From assembly GCA_002937495.1 (NCBI GenBank), contig PTJW01000003.1, forward strand, positions 1 to 26,894: a stretch of DNA of 26,894 nt. Direction: 5' to 3'. Below, piece after piece: positions 1 to 5,909 of the stretch; the first letter of the stretch is position 1; every line of letters starts with the position of its first letter. Below the pieces are notes generated by a model that made no database searches, was not told the DNA's origin, and was given only the letters and a program-made list of their open reading frames with translations. Origin of the DNA: Pseudomonadota bacterium (lineage in GTDB: Bacteria; Pseudomonadota; Alphaproteobacteria; UBA1280; UBA12223). The position numbers were made by a program, and so were the translations under genes.

Positions 1-1188
1 TCATTACCAATTATCTGCGCAGCAGTACTATCAGATAAAACTGTAGAGCTAAAAAATATTCCAGATTTATCAGATATTAGCCTATTATTAGAATTATTAG
101 AAGAAATTGGCTGCCAAACATCATTTTCAAAAATAAATAGATCTATTACAATTACTCCAAACATCAAAAATACAGAATTAAGCGAAAAAGCAAATAAAAT
201 GAGAGCATCAATTTGGTTGCTATCTCCATTATTAGCTAAAGCTGGTAAAGTTAAACTGCCTTATCCGGGTGGTTGTTCAATTGGTGGTCGTCCAATTGAT
301 ATTACATTAGATGGCTTAAGAGCATTAGGTGCAACATTTGAAGATAGCCAAGACTATCTAATTGCTAATACTGAAGGCTTAAAAGGTGCTAATTTTAGAA
401 TGCACTTCCCGTCAGTAGGTGCTACAGAAGGTTTAATGATTGCCGCTGCAAGAGCAGAAGGTACAACAGTATTATCAAATATTGCAGTAGAGCCTGAAGT
501 TATTGATACAATGGACTTTTTAAACTCAATGGGTGCAGATATTAAATTTACAGATTCTCATGAAGTAACAATTAATGGTGTTGCAACATTAGGCGAAACA
601 GTTCATAATATTATACCAGATAGAATTATTACAGGTACTTATGCTGTAATTGGTGCTTTATGTGCAGGACAAGACGGTATTTTAATTGATAACTGCCGCC
701 CTGATCATTTACAAACTGAATTAAATGTTTTAAAAGCAGCAGGTGTTAAAATGGACATTAAAGAAAATCAAATCTTTATTCCAGCACAAGAGCGTAACTA
801 TAAAGCTACAGATTTTGAAACAGCTGTTTATAATGGTTTTGCTACAGATTTACAGGCACCAATTATGATGTTCTTAACTCAAGTAGAAGGTTTATCACAT
901 GTAACAGAAAATATTTATGAAAATAGATTCATGCATGTGCCAGAGCTTAACAAAATGGGTGCGAACATTCATGCAGTGTCAAACCATATTGCTATTGTTA
1001 AGGGTAAAACAGACTTAGCAGGTGCAAGCGTTGAATCAACAGACTTAAGAGCTTCAGCTTGTTTAGTTATTGCAGGCTTAATTGCACAAGGCGAAACAGT
1101 TTTAGGTAAAATTGAGCATTTAGATAGAGGCTATGAAACATTAGAAAAATTCTTAGCAGATATCGGTGCAGATATTAAAAGGGTATAA
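1..1188 (+). CDS. murA: UDP-N-acetylglucosamine 1-carboxyvinyltransferase, 5' end cut by the window
   Basis: MurA carries out the first committed step of peptidoglycan synthesis, moving enolpyruvate from PEP to UDP-GlcNAc in the cytoplasm. The frame is open from base 1, so the ATG at 199 is internal: residues encoded before it (SLPIICAAVLSDKTVEL) match the family's N-terminal region, and only about 25 residues are missing. Visible landmarks are MRASIW followed by the PEP-binding loop GGCSIGGRPID, which holds the catalytic cysteine (the fosfomycin target), then ATDLQAP with the catalytic Asp, ENRFMHVPEL, DLRAS and the C-terminal HLDRGYE. All expected key residues are present. The stop at 1186-1188 is two bases from the maf start, so the two genes are very likely co-transcribed and translationally coupled. 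The identification is secure. Confidence 0.97.
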   Translation, partial: SLPIICAAVLSDKTVELKNIPDLSDISLLLELLEEIGCQTSFSKINRSITITPNIKNTELSEKANKMRASIWLLSPLLAKAGKVKLPYPGGCSIGGRPIDITLDGLRALGATFEDSQDYLIANTEGLKGANFRMHFPSVGATEGLMIAAARAEGTTVLSNIAVEPEVIDTMDFLNSMGADIKFTDSHEVTINGVATLGETVHNIIPDRIITGTYAVIGALCAGQDGILIDNCRPDHLQTELNVLKAAGVKMDIKENQIFIPAQERNYKATDFETAVYNGFATDLQAPIMMFLTQVEGLSHVTENIYENRFMHVPELNKMGANIHAVSNHIAIVKGKTDLAGASVESTDLRASACLVIAGLIAQGETVLGKIEHLDRGYETLEKFLADIGADIKRV

Positions 1189-1190
1189 AT

Positions 1191-1754
1191 ATGACTAAAT
1201 TTATTTTAGCTAGCCAATCTCAAAGAAGAATCGACTTTTTAACTGAACTAGGTTATCAGTTTGATATTATGGCTGCAGATATTGATGAGTCTGCTAAAAA
1301 GGCTGAAAGACCAAGAGATTATGTAAGAAGAGTTGCTTTAGAAAAAGCTCAAAAAATTGCATCAGAAAACCCCAATAGAGATATTTTAGCAGCTGACACA
1401 GTTTGTGCTGTTGGTAGAAGACTATTAGGTAAACCAACTGATAAAAACCAAGCATTTGAATATATTAAAATGATGTCAGGTACTTCTCACAGGGTTTATT
1501 CATCTGTATGCTTAATTAAAGCAAATGGTGAAGTTAAAAATAAAGTTATTGAAACTAGAGTTAAGTTTAGACCTATGTCAAACCAAGATATTAACCATTA
1601 TCTTGAAAATGAAGCAAACTGGAAAGGCTTTGCTGGTGGTTATGCAATTCAATCAACAGTTGGTTCAAGTTTAGTTAAGTCTATAGTTGGCAGCCCAAGC
1701 TCGGTTATTGGTTTACCATTATATGAAACTCAATGTTTATTAAAGCAAATTTAA
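1191..1754 (+). CDS. maf: Maf-family nucleotide pyrophosphatase
   Basis: Maf proteins are house-cleaning enzymes that hydrolyse non-canonical or excess nucleoside triphosphates (dTTP, UTP, m5UTP and related) to monophosphates; older work tied them to septum inhibition. The 187 residues are full length. The N-terminal signature FILASQSQRR is present, then AADTVC with the catalytic Asp, GKP, MSGTSHRVYS, GFAGGYAIQ and the C-terminal GSPSSVIGLPL. The Shine-Dalgarno AAAGGG lies within the end of murA and the intergenic gap is two bases, giving a murA-maf coupled unit that ends at the terminator just downstream. Which Maf subfamily (dTTP/UTP or m7GTP type) it belongs to is not settled here; the GYAIQ segment favours the YhdE-like dTTP/UTP group. 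Confidence 0.93.
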   Translation: MTKFILASQSQRRIDFLTELGYQFDIMAADIDESAKKAERPRDYVRRVALEKAQKIASENPNRDILAADTVCAVGRRLLGKPTDKNQAFEYIKMMSGTSHRVYSSVCLIKANGEVKNKVIETRVKFRPMSNQDINHYLENEANWKGFAGGYAIQSTVGSSLVKSIVGSPSSVIGLPLYETQCLLKQI

Positions 1755-1758
1755 AAAA

Positions 1759-1788
1759 GGGCAGTTGTTAAGACTGCTCATTTTTTTT
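1759..1788 (+). terminator. Intrinsic terminator of murA-maf
   Basis: A 7-bp stem GGGCAGT / ACTGCTC (one G-U) with a 7-nt loop is followed by eight T. It starts four bases after the maf stop codon. Confidence 0.88.
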
Positions 1789-1836
1789 ACATTATATAAA
1801 TAAATTAATTAAATGAAAATATATAAAGGTACATTT

Positions 1837-2694
1837 ATGCAAAAAATATTTATATTAATCGTAGCATTATTGCTTACAGTAAATGCATATGCTGATGATA
1901 GTACATTGGTTAAAAGTATAAAGAAAATTGAAACAGACTTTGATGCAAAAGTTGGTGTAGCAGTTTATGATTTAAATACAAATGATTTATGGTCATATAA
2001 TGCAGATGAGACTTATCCTTTAATGAGTACATTTAAAACACTTGCTTGTGCTAATGTGCTAAAACAATTAGATGAAGGTAAGCTTAGCTTAGATACTGAA
2101 ATTAAAATTGACAGTTCAGATATTGTAACTGAATGGTCTCCGGTATTAAAAGATAAAGCAAACCAAAGCTTAACTATTAAACAGCTTTGTGATGCTATGA
2201 TGATGCAAAGCGATAACTCAGCTGCTAATATTATTCTAAAAACATTAGGCGGTCCTGAAAGTATTACGCAGTTTGCAAAAACTTTAGGGCAAACTAAAAC
2301 AAACTTAACTCGTAATGAGCCAAACTTAAATAATGTAACCGCATTAGATAAAATAGATTCTACAACACCAAATGAAATGGTTAGAATGTTAGACTCATTG
2401 CTTTATACTAATATTTTAAGTGAAAAGTCAAAACTACAGCTTTTAGAATGGATGAAACAAAACCAAGTATCAGATATTTTATTAAGATCTATTACTCCTG
2501 AAGATGTTAATATTGCTGATAGGTCTGGTGCTAATGAAGGTGGTAGGGCAATTACTGCAGTTGTTTGGAATGATAAAATGAAACCAATTATAATTGCTAT
2601 TTATATTGCACATTCAAACTTAGAGCAAAAATATTTACATGAAGCAATAGTAGATATTGGAGAAAAAATTTATCGCCAGTTTAAAGTTATCTAA
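1837..2694 (+). CDS. Class A serine beta-lactamase with RSG motif (CARB/PSE-like)
   Basis: A secreted penicillin-hydrolysing enzyme of the periplasm. I start it at the ATG at 1837 rather than 1813, because AAAGG sits seven bases upstream and the protein then begins directly with a signal peptide (MQKIFILIVALLLTVNAYA, cut before DD). The 285-residue product has all catalytic elements: S64-T-F-K67 (Ambler 70-73), S125-D-N (130), E161-PNL-N165 (Glu166/Asn170) and R229-S-G (234-236). Cysteines 71 and 118 match the Ambler 77/123 disulphide pair. Arg instead of Lys at 234 is the hallmark of the carbenicillin-hydrolysing CARB/PSE group, and the following ITAVVW also fits that group. Base composition and codon use match the neighbours, there is no mobile element, and it stands alone between terminators, so it looks like an intrinsic chromosomal enzyme. 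Substrate range cannot be read from sequence. Confidence 0.95.
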   Translation: MQKIFILIVALLLTVNAYADDSTLVKSIKKIETDFDAKVGVAVYDLNTNDLWSYNADETYPLMSTFKTLACANVLKQLDEGKLSLDTEIKIDSSDIVTEWSPVLKDKANQSLTIKQLCDAMMMQSDNSAANIILKTLGGPESITQFAKTLGQTKTNLTRNEPNLNNVTALDKIDSTTPNEMVRMLDSLLYTNILSEKSKLQLLEWMKQNQVSDILLRSITPEDVNIADRSGANEGGRAITAVVWNDKMKPIIIAIYIAHSNLEQKYLHEAIVDIGEKIYRQFKVI

Positions 2695-2700
2695 AAAATA

Positions 2701-2726
2701 AAAAGACCTACTTCTGCAGGTCTTTT
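2701..2726. terminator. Bidirectional terminator between convergent genes
   Basis: A perfect 9-bp stem AAAAGACCT / AGGTCTTTT with an 8-nt loop gives a U tract on either strand. It separates the beta-lactamase gene from the convergent minus-strand gene ending at 2741. Confidence 0.85.
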
Positions 2727-2740
2727 AGTTAAAATTTTTA

Positions 2741-3247
2741 TTATTCAACAGGTGGAATATTTGAAATTGTATTTAAGTGTAAAACTTTACCATCAAAACA
2801 TAGGTAGCGTGTGCTTGCCATGCCATCTGCTGAGTTAACTGTTTTAACTTGTTGGCTTTTACCAATATCAGGACAGTTTCTTGATTCTTCACCCCAATTC
2901 CAAATAGGAGTTTGCTCTTTAATATGGTCATTAGTTTCATTAATTCTGTTAGCTAATGCTTTATCAGCAGCAACTAAGTTAGGTAATGATACATTCTCAA
3001 AGTTAACCCAAAGGTCAATTAAATCGTCAATTCTTTTGTTTGCAGCTTCAACTTGCTTTTTTAGTTCAGCATTTTGCTTTTCTAAACCTCTAACATAAAT
3101 AGCGTGTTGCTCAATATCTTTTTTAAGCTGGTATGTTTCTTGGTTAATTCTTTTAAACTCAACTTCGTTTTGTTTTTGAGCATAAAAGTCTTGAGCTGTA
3201 GCATTTGTTGCAAATAATAGTGTTAATACAATGTAAAACTTCTTCAT
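2741..3247 (-). CDS. Secreted coiled-coil protein, unknown function
   Basis: I do not recognise this 168-residue protein. It starts with a good signal peptide (MKKFYIVLTLLFATNATA, cut before QD), so it should be periplasmic. Residues about 25-90 are charged and heptad-like (EFKRINQETYQLKKDIEQ, then LEKQNAELKKQVEAANKRIDDL), predicting a long coiled coil. The C-terminal part is a small globular region with two cysteines that could form a disulphide (SRNCPDIG and RYLCFDG). The ribosome binding site is weak (GAGA). It lies downstream of comF on the same strand with a 91-base gap containing a TATAAT (minus strand, 3278-3273), so it may have its own promoter. The architecture resembles periplasmic adaptor or trimerising proteins, but no family can be named. 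Confidence 0.75.
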   Translation of the reverse strand: MKKFYIVLTLLFATNATAQDFYAQKQNEVEFKRINQETYQLKKDIEQHAIYVRGLEKQNAELKKQVEAANKRIDDLIDLWVNFENVSLPNLVAADKALANRINETNDHIKEQTPIWNWGEESRNCPDIGKSQQVKTVNSADGMASTRYLCFDGKVLHLNTISNIPPVE

Positions 3248-3338
3248 TTTTCTCGTAATCTTTATTTTGTTGATTATATATAGTTGTTGTTTAATATTAT
3301 TTTAATATAACATGAATTTTTTTAAAAAGAAATAACTT

Positions 3339-4019
3339 TTATAATGCTGTATATGCAATAGTTACTACTTTTACAGACTTTGCACCTTTATCTTTAAGTT
3401 CTTGTGCACAAAGTTTAACAGTTGAGCCAGTTGTAAATACATCATCAATTAAAATAATATCTTTATCTTTTATAATAGTAGATTTAGCTAAAAATGCTGA
3501 TTTAAGCTGCTTTTTTCTTATCTTTGCAGATTGCCCTGTTTGATGAGGTGTATGCTTAACTCTTTTTAATGCATTATTTGAGTATTTAATATCAGTATTT
3601 TTACTTATATATTTAGTAAGTAGACTGGCTTGGTTGTATTTTCTTTTTAATAGTCTTTTAGTATGCACTGGCACTGGCACAAGTAGGCAGTTTTCAGATT
3701 TAAATCCGTTTACTTGTTTTGTAAGTAAATTTGCTAATATTTCAGCATAATGTGGTTGATCATGGAATTTTAAGTTTGTAATAATTTTACTAATTACATC
3801 GTTATAAACAAATCGTGCATTAAAATCATCAATTATCTTATCTTCTAATATATTGCATATAGCTTGGTGTTGTTTAATGTTAAATTCTTTGGTTAGTTTA
3901 ATACAGTCTAGGCAAAAACCTGTGTAGTATGAGCCAGGTAGAAATTTGTCGCAATTTATGCAACTTCTAGGGAAAATTAAATTAAATATAAAAGATAGTA
4001 GCTTTTTTAACCTTAACAT
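3339..4019 (-). CDS. comF: ComF-family phosphoribosyltransferase-like protein
   Basis: ComF/GntX proteins combine a small zinc finger with a type I phosphoribosyltransferase fold; ComF is needed for DNA uptake in naturally competent bacteria, but the exact reaction is unknown. The 226 residues are typical. The N-terminal zinc ribbon has C20-x2-C23 and C36-x2-C39. VPVPVHTKRLLKRKYNQA (from residue 114) is the conserved core, followed by HTPHQTGQSAKIR and the PRPP loop DIILIDDVFTTGST (residues 187-200) with the two aspartates. The gene is divergent from the methyltransferase-like gene at 4089, an arrangement common in Alphaproteobacteria. No strong ribosome binding site is visible before the ATG. 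It could simply be a GntX-like housekeeping protein; one comF homologue alone does not show competence. Confidence 0.9.
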   Translation of the reverse strand: MLRLKKLLSFIFNLIFPRSCINCDKFLPGSYYTGFCLDCIKLTKEFNIKQHQAICNILEDKIIDDFNARFVYNDVISKIITNLKFHDQPHYAEILANLLTKQVNGFKSENCLLVPVPVHTKRLLKRKYNQASLLTKYISKNTDIKYSNNALKRVKHTPHQTGQSAKIRKKQLKSAFLAKSTIIKDKDIILIDDVFTTGSTVKLCAQELKDKGAKSVKVVTIAYTAL

Positions 4020-4088
4020 TATATACTTATTCTGGATTTATAGATTATTAAATTAATTATATACATATTAATAAGATACATTAAAATT

Positions 4089-4676
4089 ATGAAAAAACAA
4101 AGCTTACAACAAATAAAATTTAGAAATCAATATTTATACTTAATTAGAGAAGTTATTGATAGTGCTTTATTTTTTAAAAAACCATATGAAAAAATTTGCT
4201 TAATTACAAATTGTGTTTTTTCAAATAAAGTTGCTAGTTTAGTAAAAAGTCATTTTTCTAGTGCTAATATAGATATTATTGATTTTAGAGAATTAGATAC
4301 TTTATCTGCAAAATCATATGATTTAATATTAGCTCCATTATCATTGCAGTTTATGAGTTCTTTAAAATATGATATATCAAAAATCTCAGATTTATTAAAT
4401 TCAGATGGTATATTACTAGCAAGTGGTTTTAATGTTTTATCTGCAAATGATGGTATTATAGATTTTAAATTATATTTAAAAGAAAATGGAATATCTCCAA
4501 AACTTATTAATATTTTTGCATTAGGGGAATTAGTAAATAGTTTTTATTTCCAATCAAAAGCAGTAGATAGAGATAATTTTATAATATCAGGTTCAAAAAT
4601 AGAAGTAGTTAACTTATATTGTCGTAAAAAAGAACTAGAAGAAGTAAATTCAGGCTTTAAAATTAAAATAGATTAG
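4089..4676 (+). CDS. Degenerate SAM-methyltransferase-like protein (BioC/NDUFAF5-type)
   Basis: This 195-residue protein has the outline of the small BioC/NDUFAF5-like methyltransferases often found divergent from comF in Alphaproteobacteria. An N-terminal FRNQYLYLIREVID helix is followed by a Rossmann-like strand (KICLITN), then SYDLILAPLSLQFM corresponding to the family's motif IV region, and DLLNSDGILLASGF corresponding to the 'LkpgG' strand. What is missing is the glycine-rich SAM-binding motif I: the strand KICLITNCVFSNKV has no GxGxG. It is shorter than usual relatives (about 260-300 residues). It may have lost catalysis and kept a binding or structural role, or I may be over-reading a diverged fold. 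It is followed by its own terminator; the start has only a weak ribosome binding site. Confidence 0.6.
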   Translation: MKKQSLQQIKFRNQYLYLIREVIDSALFFKKPYEKICLITNCVFSNKVASLVKSHFSSANIDIIDFRELDTLSAKSYDLILAPLSLQFMSSLKYDISKISDLLNSDGILLASGFNVLSANDGIIDFKLYLKENGISPKLINIFALGELVNSFYFQSKAVDRDNFIISGSKIEVVNLYCRKKELEEVNSGFKIKID

Positions 4677-4685
4677 ATTAAAAAC

Positions 4686-4715
4686 AATGGTTTATTAGAT
4701 GGTAAACCATTTTTT
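4686..4715 (+). terminator. Intrinsic terminator
   Basis: A perfect 9-bp stem AATGGTTTA / TAAACCATT with an 8-nt loop is followed by a T run, ten bases after the methyltransferase-like gene's stop. Confidence 0.88.
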
Positions 4716-4720
4716 ATGTT

Positions 4721-4907
4721 AAAAAATATGTAGCAAAAATGCAAAAAAGTATAGCAAAAGTGTTAAAAGTGACAGAAAACCGCAAAAAATTTTAAAAAAT
4801 ATTAAAAAAATGCAAAAAGCTAAAGTGCTTAAAAAACAATAACTTAACTTAAATAGATGATAAAAGTACTAAAAAAGCAAGAAAAAAAACAAAAAAAACT
4901 GAAAAAA
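4721..4907 (+). promoter_or_regulatory. Helically phased A-tracts upstream of the HU gene (predicted curved DNA)
   Basis: This stretch has no gene. It carries about 17 short A runs (3-8 A) on the plus strand, starting near 4721, 4735, 4743, 4755, 4765, 4776, 4784, 4794, 4804, 4814, 4822, 4831, then 4862, 4871, 4882, 4891 and 4902. The mean repeat is 10 bp, and the single 31-bp gap equals three turns, so the tracts stay in register over about 18 helical turns. A-tracts in phase with the helix are known to give intrinsic DNA curvature. They end directly at the -35 box of the HU promoter, so the last ones could also act as an UP element. Confidence 0.7.
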
Positions 4908-4912
4908 TCTGC

Positions 4913-4942
4913 TTGACTAAATAACAGAAAGAGCTTTAAAGT
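4913..4942 (+). promoter_or_regulatory. Putative promoter of the HU gene
   Basis: TTGACT (4913-4918), an 18-base spacer and TAAAGT (4937-4942) match sigma-70 boxes 5/6 and 4/6. The position right after the A-tract array is typical for strongly expressed genes. Predicted transcription starts near 4949 and gives a leader of about 170 nt. Confidence 0.5.
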
Positions 4943-4948
4943 TATATA

Positions 4949-5122
4949 TAGAAGGAAAACACAACTATGTGTAACTTCTTATGCAGATGGGGTAGCCAAC
5001 TCTAATAATTTAATTAAATTTAGTTGTTAGACTAACTTTCTCAAAGGGTGGTTTTAAAAAATTTATATAATAAGGTTTTTTTAAAGATCCAAATATTAAT
5101 ACTAAAAAAAGGTAGTATAATC
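4949..5122 (+). promoter_or_regulatory. Long structured leader of the HU mRNA, or a separate small RNA
   Basis: About 170 bases lie between the predicted start of transcription and the HU start codon. The 5' end can fold into a hairpin of AGAAG (4950-4954) with CTTCT (4975-4979), capped by ACACA / TGTGT with loop ACTA. A second structured part follows: GGGGTAGCCAAC, an AT-rich palindromic stretch and TTAGTTG, then the 11-mer GTTAGACTAAC. No intrinsic terminator lies within it, so a 5' UTR is more likely than a free RNA. I do not recognise any Rfam family. Confidence 0.4.
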
Positions 5123-5395
5123 GTGAATAAGACAGAATTAGTAGCAGTAGTAGCTCAAAAAGCAGGTTTATCAAAAGCAGATTCAGCTAAAGCAGTAGAC
5201 GGTATTCTAGAGGCAGTTGCTGAAACTTTAAAAGCTGGTGAAGAAGTAAGAATCGCTGGTTTCGGTACTTTCTCAGTGGCTCACAGAAAAGCAACAACAG
5301 GTAGAAACCCAAGAACAGGTGAAGAACTACAAATCCCTGCTTCAAACCTACCTAAGTTCAAGCCAGGTAAAACACTTAAAGATACAGTTAACTAA
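5123..5395 (+). CDS. hup: HU-family DNA-binding protein
   Basis: A 90-residue HU subunit, the standard length. HU dimers bind and bend DNA with little sequence preference and organise the nucleoid. The protein reads NKTELVAVVAQKAGLSKADS for the dimerisation helices, EVRIAGFGTFSV for the core and RNPRTGEELQIPAS for the beta arm, with the intercalating proline in the arm tip, then PKFKPGKTLKDTVN. The frame is open upstream to a GTG at 5048, but family length and the AAAGG ten bases upstream place the start at the GTG at 5123. It stands alone: phased A-tracts, promoter and leader in front, terminator behind. Codons are the preferred ones of the genome, as expected for high expression. Autoregulation through the curved upstream DNA is an inference. 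Confidence 0.96.
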   Translation: MNKTELVAVVAQKAGLSKADSAKAVDGILEAVAETLKAGEEVRIAGFGTFSVAHRKATTGRNPRTGEELQIPASNLPKFKPGKTLKDTVN

Positions 5396-5420
5396 TCTTA
5401 AGTTTTTTATACATATAATC

Positions 5421-5449
5421 AAGCGCTCTATTTTAGAGTGCTTTTTTTA
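5421..5449 (+). terminator. Intrinsic terminator of the HU gene
   Basis: A 9-bp stem AAGCGCTCT / AGAGTGCTT (one G-U), a 5-nt loop and a T run, 25 bases after the HU stop. Confidence 0.88.
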
Positions 5450-5492
5450 TTTTTTTAAATTGTTGTAAGTATCTATAAAATATAAAGAAAAG

Positions 5493-5520
5493 CAATGCAT
5501 TGTAAAAAAGCCACAATGCA
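5493..5520. promoter_or_regulatory. Clustered inverted repeats, candidate operator upstream of the first secretion module
   Basis: CAATGCATTG (5493-5502) is a perfect 10-bp palindrome. Its right half extends to TGCATTGT (5496-5503), which recurs inverted as ACAATGCA at 5513-5520. Three half-sites therefore fall in 28 bp, about 57-84 bases upstream of the predicted transcription start of the next operon, a common place for an activator or repressor. No U tract follows, so it is not a terminator. Confidence 0.4.
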
Positions 5521-5541
5521 AAGTAGAAATACGCGAAATTC

Positions 5542-5570
5542 TTGAAAAAAAGTGAAAAAAGCGGTATTAT
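5542..5570 (+). promoter_or_regulatory. Promoter of the first secretion module
   Basis: TTGAAA (5542-5547), a 17-base spacer and TATTAT (5565-5570): 5/6 and 5/6 matches to sigma-70 boxes with ideal spacing, about 30 bases before the ribosome binding site of the gene at 5604. Confidence 0.65.
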
Positions 5571-5603
5571 AAAAAAGACTTATTAATTATGAGGTGTTAT
5601 ATA

Positions 5604-5897
5604 ATGAAAAAACTACTATTATTAGCTATGTTTATTTTTGTGTCTTCTGTGGCAAATGCTGCTACATTAAAAGAAGGTGCGCTTTATTGTGTTAGCTCAA
5701 AGAAAATTACAAGCTATTATAAATTCATTGAAAATAACTATAATGACTATGCCCAACAGCTTATGGATAGGTCAGATTGTTTTATAAAAGGTAAAAATGA
5801 AGAAGTTTTTGTTAAGTCTGAGCAAAAGAAATTTGTTGAGCTGCAGCTTCTATCTGGTTTTACTATTTGGACAAAAAAAGAGAATATTACTCGCTAG
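5604..5897 (+). CDS. Small secreted protein at the head of the secretion operon, unknown
   Basis: A 97-residue protein with a clear signal peptide (MKKLLLLAMFIFVSSVANA). I start at 5604 because GAGG lies nine bases upstream and the signal peptide then begins at residue 1; the upstream ATG at 5589 overlaps that ribosome binding site. The mature part of about 78 residues has two cysteines (LYC and DRSDC) that could form a disulphide, and ends in a tryptophan-containing segment (FTIWTKKENITR). It is the first gene of a five-gene operon ending at 9139, with a 12-base gap to the thioredoxin-fold gene, so it may be a substrate or partner of that protein. No known family was recognised. Confidence 0.7.
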   Translation: MKKLLLLAMFIFVSSVANAATLKEGALYCVSSKKITSYYKFIENNYNDYAQQLMDRSDCFIKGKNEEVFVKSEQKKFVELQLLSGFTIWTKKENITR

Positions 5898-5909
5898 GAG
5901 ATTAAAATT

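Noticed and set aside
2811..3098. Plus-strand open frame of 95 codons
   Set aside because: It lies antisense inside the secreted coiled-coil gene, has no ribosome binding site and reads as the low-complexity complement of that gene.
3339..4676. A competence locus
   Set aside because: comF alone next to a methyltransferase-like gene is a common alphaproteobacterial arrangement and no other competence gene is present.
5048..5122. A longer HU with a 25-residue N-terminal extension starting at the GTG at 5048
   Set aside because: HU family length is 90 and the extension is unlike any HU; the AAAGGG at 5043-5048 abuts that GTG without spacing, whereas the GTG at 5123 has a well-placed ribosome binding site.
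4949..5122. Known small RNA (6S, 4.5S, tmRNA or RNase P RNA)
   Set aside because: None of the conserved cores of these RNAs is visible and no terminator ends the region before the HU gene.
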